DNA of 9,741 nt from positions 1 to 9,741 of the forward strand of contig JAKIUH010000149.1 in assembly GCA_021647685.1 (NCBI GenBank), written 5' to 3'. Numbering within the stretch: the stretch's first letter is position 1; every line of letters starts with the position of its first letter. The translations under genes and the position numbers were made by a program. The stretch is from Bacteroidales bacterium. GTDB lineage: Bacteria; Bacteroidota; Bacteroidia; Bacteroidales; NBLH01. Below the pieces are notes generated by a model, which saw only the letters and a program-made list of their open reading frames with translations, searched no databases and was not told where the DNA came from. Below are positions 6,785 through 9,741 of the stretch, in pieces.

Positions 6785-7804
6785 ATGAGCAAAATTATTT
6801 TAGGCATTGAATCATCTTGCGATGATACTTCTGCTGCCATTATCAAAGATGGTTATTTACTTTCAAATATTATTGCTAATCAAGAGGTGCATAAGGCTTA
6901 TGGTGGTGTGGTTCCCGAGTTGGCATCGCGTGCTCATCAACAAAACATTATTCCGGTAGTTGACCGGGCAATAAAACAGGCTGGTATTAATAAAGAAGAT
7001 ATCACCGGAATTGCCTTTACACGGGGACCCGGTTTATTGGGCTCTCTGCTTGTGGGAACTTCTTTTGCAAAAGGATTTGCTCTGGTTAATAACATTCCTA
7101 TGGTCGAAGTAAATCACCTGCAAGCACATGTATTGGCTCACTTCATTAAAGAACATGATAAAGAAAACAAACAGCCGAAGTTTCCTTTTTTGTGTTTACT
7201 GGTTTCGGGCGGGCATACTCAAATTATTAAAGTAAATGATTATTTTGATATGGAAATTATAGGGCAAACCATTGATGATGCTGCCGGAGAAGCATTTGAT
7301 AAATGTGCTAAAACTATTGGCTTGCCTTATCCCGGCGGACCACTCATTGATAAATATGCTAAAGAGGCAAATCCCCAAGCGTTTCATTTTAATCGACCTA
7401 AAATAAAGGACTTGGATTATAGTTTCAGTGGCTTAAAAACTGCCTTTATGTATTTTGTTCGCGACAGGATAAAAGAGAATCCTGATTTTGTAAAAGATAA
7501 TCGTGATGATTTATGTGCTTCTATTCAATTTACGATAATTGATATTCTATTGGATAAGCTTAAAAAGGCAATAAAGCAGACAGGAATTAAGGAAATTGCG
7601 GTTGCCGGTGGTGTTTCGGCAAATAGTGGCTTGCGTAAAGCAATGTATGATTTGGGCGATAAGCAAAAACTGAATGTTTATTTCCCTGAATTTAAGTTTA
7701 CTACTGATAATGCAGCCATGATTGCGATTACCGGATATTATAAATATTTGAAAGGAGAATTTGTAGGGCAAGATATTACGCCATTGGCTAGAATGCCTAT
7801 ATAG
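6785..7804 (+). CDS. tsaD: tRNA N6-adenosine threonylcarbamoyltransferase TsaD
   Basis: TsaD is the catalytic ASKHA-fold subunit (with TsaB and TsaE) that transfers threonylcarbamoyl from TsaC/SUA5-made threonylcarbamoyl-AMP to A37 of ANN-decoding tRNAs in the cytoplasm. It is nearly always essential. The 339-residue length is normal and all key motifs are present: GIESSCDDTSAAI (7-19), GGVVPELASRAH (40-51), metal ligands His111 and His115 in NHLQAH, SGGHTQI (141-147), DDAAGEAFDK (164-173), YPGGP (182-186), GGVSAN (275-280) and the third metal ligand Asp308 in TTDNAAM. The ATG at 6785 is in the standard position, three codons before the first conserved strand, with no strong Shine-Dalgarno, as usual in Bacteroidota. 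It is divergent from tamB, a neighbourhood I recall as common in this phylum. The lysoplasmalogenase-like gene follows 35 bp after its TAG. There is no sign of damage. Confidence 0.97.
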   Translation: MSKIILGIESSCDDTSAAIIKDGYLLSNIIANQEVHKAYGGVVPELASRAHQQNIIPVVDRAIKQAGINKEDITGIAFTRGPGLLGSLLVGTSFAKGFALVNNIPMVEVNHLQAHVLAHFIKEHDKENKQPKFPFLCLLVSGGHTQIIKVNDYFDMEIIGQTIDDAAGEAFDKCAKTIGLPYPGGPLIDKYAKEANPQAFHFNRPKIKDLDYSFSGLKTAFMYFVRDRIKENPDFVKDNRDDLCASIQFTIIDILLDKLKKAIKQTGIKEIAVAGGVSANSGLRKAMYDLGDKQKLNVYFPEFKFTTDNAAMIAITGYYKYLKGEFVGQDITPLARMPI

Positions 7805-7839
7805 AATAATTTAACATGTACCTTACTTAATATTTAATT

Positions 7840-8463
7840 ATGAAACCGCTTTCTTATATTATTTTCTTTTTGGGTATTGCCGGATTTTTTTACGGCTATG
7901 AAACCGGAAATTTACTTGTTCAAACCATTAGTAAACCTGTTCCTGTAATTGTATTAATTTTGTCTGTTAAAAGAAATACAGCTTATAACCAATTAATTAC
8001 CATTGGTTTCATCCTGTCGCTGATTGGAGATGTTTTGCTGGCAAAAATGGTGGATAAATTTTTGTTAGGACTCGTAAGTTTTTTATTTGCACATGCAGTA
8101 TATATTCTCGCCTTCTTAAAAAAGTCAAAACGTCTGGCATTTATTGAGAGTGTGCCTTTTTATGCCTATGGAGCCATTTTATTTTTCTTTTTGCAAAGTC
8201 ATCTTGGTAAAATGAGCACTCCTGTTTTGGCATACATTATTGTGATAACTACAATGTTATGGCGTTCGTTTGTGCAGCGTAAATCAGGGAAAATAGCAAA
8301 ATATGCATTTTACGGAGCATTATTTTTTACTCTGAGCGATACCTTAATCGCTATCTACCGTTTTTATCAAGCTTTTGATTTTGACCGTGAAGCAACTATT
8401 TTAACTTATTGGACGGCTCAATATCTTATTTTCTTATCAACAAGTTCAAAAAAAATCAGGTAA
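7840..8463 (+). CDS. YhhN/TMEM86-family membrane protein, probable lysoplasmalogenase
   Basis: The product is a 207-residue, very hydrophobic protein with about seven to eight predicted membrane helices. It fits the YhhN family, whose characterised members hydrolyse the vinyl-ether bond of lysoplasmalogens to an aldehyde and a glycerophospho-head group at the membrane. Conserved polar motifs inside the helices are present: KPVP (32-35), SLIGDVLL with Asp64 (60-67), FLFAHAVY with His85 (81-88), FTLSDTLIAI with Asp167 (163-172) and TYWTAQYLI with Gln194 (189-197). Asp and His in these places are the presumed catalytic set. The ATG at 7840 begins immediately before the first helix and gives the normal family length. 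It lies 35 bp after tsaD on the same strand with no promoter-like box between, so it is probably co-transcribed; no functional link to TsaD is implied. Whether this organism makes plasmalogens is unknown. Confidence 0.88.
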   Translation: MKPLSYIIFFLGIAGFFYGYETGNLLVQTISKPVPVIVLILSVKRNTAYNQLITIGFILSLIGDVLLAKMVDKFLLGLVSFLFAHAVYILAFLKKSKRLAFIESVPFYAYGAILFFFLQSHLGKMSTPVLAYIIVITTMLWRSFVQRKSGKIAKYAFYGALFFTLSDTLIAIYRFYQAFDFDREATILTYWTAQYLIFLSTSSKKIR

Positions 8464-8479
8464 ATCAATCGTTTTTATA

Positions 8480-8525
8480 AATGAATGAGTGAATTAAATT
8501 TAAAAAAAATATTCACTCATTCATT
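8480..8525. terminator. Perfect 15-bp hairpin between convergent genes, likely bidirectional terminator
   Basis: The left arm AATGAATGAGTGAAT (8480-8494) pairs exactly with ATTCACTCATTCATT (8511-8525), with a 16-nt A-rich loop. It lies 16 bp after the YhhN-family stop and 11 bp before the end of the convergent saccharopine-dehydrogenase gene. Neither side has a classical U-run after the stem, so it is not a canonical intrinsic terminator. Its placement still suits a shared terminator or a 3'-end-stabilising structure for both transcripts. Confidence 0.6.
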
Positions 8526-8536
8526 CATACATTTAA

Positions 8537-9741
8537 CTATATACCTGTGTCCGGTTCTTCATAATCAAATTCTTCTTCAATAAATTTGATTTTATAATCT
8601 TCCAGTTCTTTTAAAACAGGCTCATAAATATTTGCTTCAATAGGAATTTTTACACCTTTGGCAGTAATTTTTCCATTTAAAATCATTTTAACGGCAATAG
8701 CCACCGGTGTGCCTACGGTAATGCTCATAGCTGTATGTGTTTGATCTTCACCATAAACAATCATTGAAGATAATAAACGCTTGGTTTTACCATTTAATTC
8801 GTACACAAACTTATGTTGCATTACAATCATGTCTTTATCGTCCGGATCCATCTTCCATTTTTTTTCTAATAAATGTTGGAGAATTTGTGCCGGGGTAGCT
8901 TTTTTCAAACCGATTTTTTCATCACTGAAAATACCGGTCCACATTATTTTGTACATGATAGCCGATTCTTTATCAATATTCAAATACTCGGATATTTTTG
9001 TTTCGATATCTTTTTTTATACAAAATTTTGTAAAACTATTGATAAATTCCCTATAGGTGTGATTTTCTGAATCTTCATATACAAAATTATCATAAGTAGC
9101 ACCTAATTGTACAAAAACGTTCCATGCACGCGAAAATCCCGGGCGACGGATGGTTCCGCGAAACATGGTACGAACATTTTCTAAACCGTATAATTTTTGA
9201 TATTTTAAAGAGTCTCGGTTTGGATATGCTTCAAATTCACCCAAATCTAATATGTAAATACGTTCCGTGCGTTCAAATAATTTATGATAGGGTATGTATT
9301 TGTATTTACCATTGTGCAAAAATTGCGAAGGAGTTCCTTGTCCGGCAAGGATTACATTTCTCGGATTCCAAGTAAATTTATAGTTCCAAGGATTATTATC
9401 GTATTTTGGTGCAACCAAACCACCGGTATTTGATTCAAATTCCAAAATTTTCCCGCCTGCATTTTTTATTCTGTGTATTACTTGCATTGCAGACATGTGG
9501 TCAATACCCGGATCTACACCAATTTCATTTAATAAAAGTACTCCTTTTTCTTTTGCTTTTTCATCTAAAGCCTTAATATCATCAGCTACATACGATGCAG
9601 TTACCATATTTTTGCCATAGCGTACACAGGCTTCTGCAACGGCATAGTGCATTGATGCCGGCAACATCGACACAACAATATCCGATTCGCTAATTAATTT
9701 ATCGCGAAGTTCAGAATCATTAATGTCAAATTTTAGGGCTT
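8537..9741 (-). CDS. Saccharopine dehydrogenase (Lys9-like) family protein, N-terminus outside window
   Basis: Saccharopine dehydrogenase (glutamate-forming) oxidises saccharopine with NAD(P)+ to glutamate and alpha-aminoadipate semialdehyde, the second step of lysine degradation by the lysine-ketoglutarate reductase route. The frame stays open to the window edge, giving 400 visible residues beginning ALKFDINDSELRDKL. Recognisable blocks are SDIVVSMLPASMHY and KNMVTASYV (the second half of the Rossmann domain), NEIGVDPGIDHM (visible residues 71-82), NTGGLVAPKYDNNPWNYKF (substrate-domain loop), EFEAYPNRDS and FRGTIRRPGF. Full-length relatives are about 440-450 residues, so only about 45 are missing, including the GxGxxG nucleotide motif. 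A GTG at 9673 is internal to conserved sequence and is not the start. Related enzymes in the family include carboxyspermidine synthase and lysine 6-dehydrogenase; the Lys9-like blocks favour saccharopine dehydrogenase. No partner gene is visible. Confidence 0.9.
   Translation of the reverse strand, partial: ALKFDINDSELRDKLISESDIVVSMLPASMHYAVAEACVRYGKNMVTASYVADDIKALDEKAKEKGVLLLNEIGVDPGIDHMSAMQVIHRIKNAGGKILEFESNTGGLVAPKYDNNPWNYKFTWNPRNVILAGQGTPSQFLHNGKYKYIPYHKLFERTERIYILDLGEFEAYPNRDSLKYQKLYGLENVRTMFRGTIRRPGFSRAWNVFVQLGATYDNFVYEDSENHTYREFINSFTKFCIKKDIETKISEYLNIDKESAIMYKIMWTGIFSDEKIGLKKATPAQILQHLLEKKWKMDPDDKDMIVMQHKFVYELNGKTKRLLSSMIVYGEDQTHTAMSITVGTPVAIAVKMILNGKITAKGVKIPIEANIYEPVLKELEDYKIKFIEEEFDYEEPDTGI

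Noticed and set aside
8781..9375. Plus-strand ORFs opposite the saccharopine dehydrogenase gene.
   Set aside because: They are antisense shadows of well-conserved coding sequence on the minus strand, with no recognisable domains of their own.
1..9741. CRISPR array, tRNA/rRNA genes, insertion sequence, toxin-antitoxin or defence system.
   Set aside because: No regularly spaced repeats, no transposase or inverted-repeat ends, no structured RNA and no effector-like genes were seen on either strand; the mosaic left end has no mobile-element signature.

Overview
The window is AT-rich DNA whose main part (about 970 to 9741) reads as one stretch of a Bacteroidota genome. The evidence is a long TamB-like protein divergent from tsaD, few Shine-Dalgarno-like sites, and matches to the Bacteroidota -7 promoter box (TAnnTTTG) upstream of nhaD, tamB and tsaD. 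The genus cannot be fixed from the sequence. An NhaD-type Na+/H+ antiporter hints at a saline or alkaline habitat.

Left end (1 to about 970): a mosaic of gene fragments, none complete. On the minus strand, 1 to about 513 encodes the transpeptidase core of a penicillin-binding protein 2 that resembles the Campylobacterota form, not the Bacteroidota form. At about 508-520 it joins the last ~90 residues of an RraA-like aldolase-family protein read in the opposite direction. After that comes the first ~16 codons of a short-chain dehydrogenase (849-896). At about 897 this is cut off against a ~23-codon open minus-strand segment that I cannot identify. That segment in turn runs in frame into an NhaD antiporter that has lost its C-terminal part. 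At least two and probably three breakpoints lie inside 1 kb and mix strands and apparent phyla. An assembly or amplification chimera is the simplest explanation; a real rearrangement is the alternative.

Middle (about 970-6700): truncated nhaD (minus), a 197-bp intergenic region, then a very long tamB-like gene (minus, 2149 to about 6699). It is interrupted by a single in-frame TGA at 3754-3756, and its N-terminal region has no ATG start.

Right (6785-9741): tsaD (t6A tRNA modification) lies divergent from tamB, and a YhhN/TMEM86-family lysoplasmalogenase-like membrane protein follows 35 bp downstream, probably in the same transcript. A perfect 15-bp AT-rich hairpin separates it from a convergent saccharopine-dehydrogenase-family gene, whose N-terminus lies outside the window.

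These are mostly household genes: envelope biogenesis (TamB), tRNA modification (TsaD), lipid turnover (YhhN), lysine catabolism (saccharopine dehydrogenase) and ion homeostasis (NhaD). I found no tRNA, rRNA, CRISPR array, insertion sequence or defence-type cassette, and nothing that supports a new multi-gene system. What deserves attention is the mosaic left end and the interrupted tamB.
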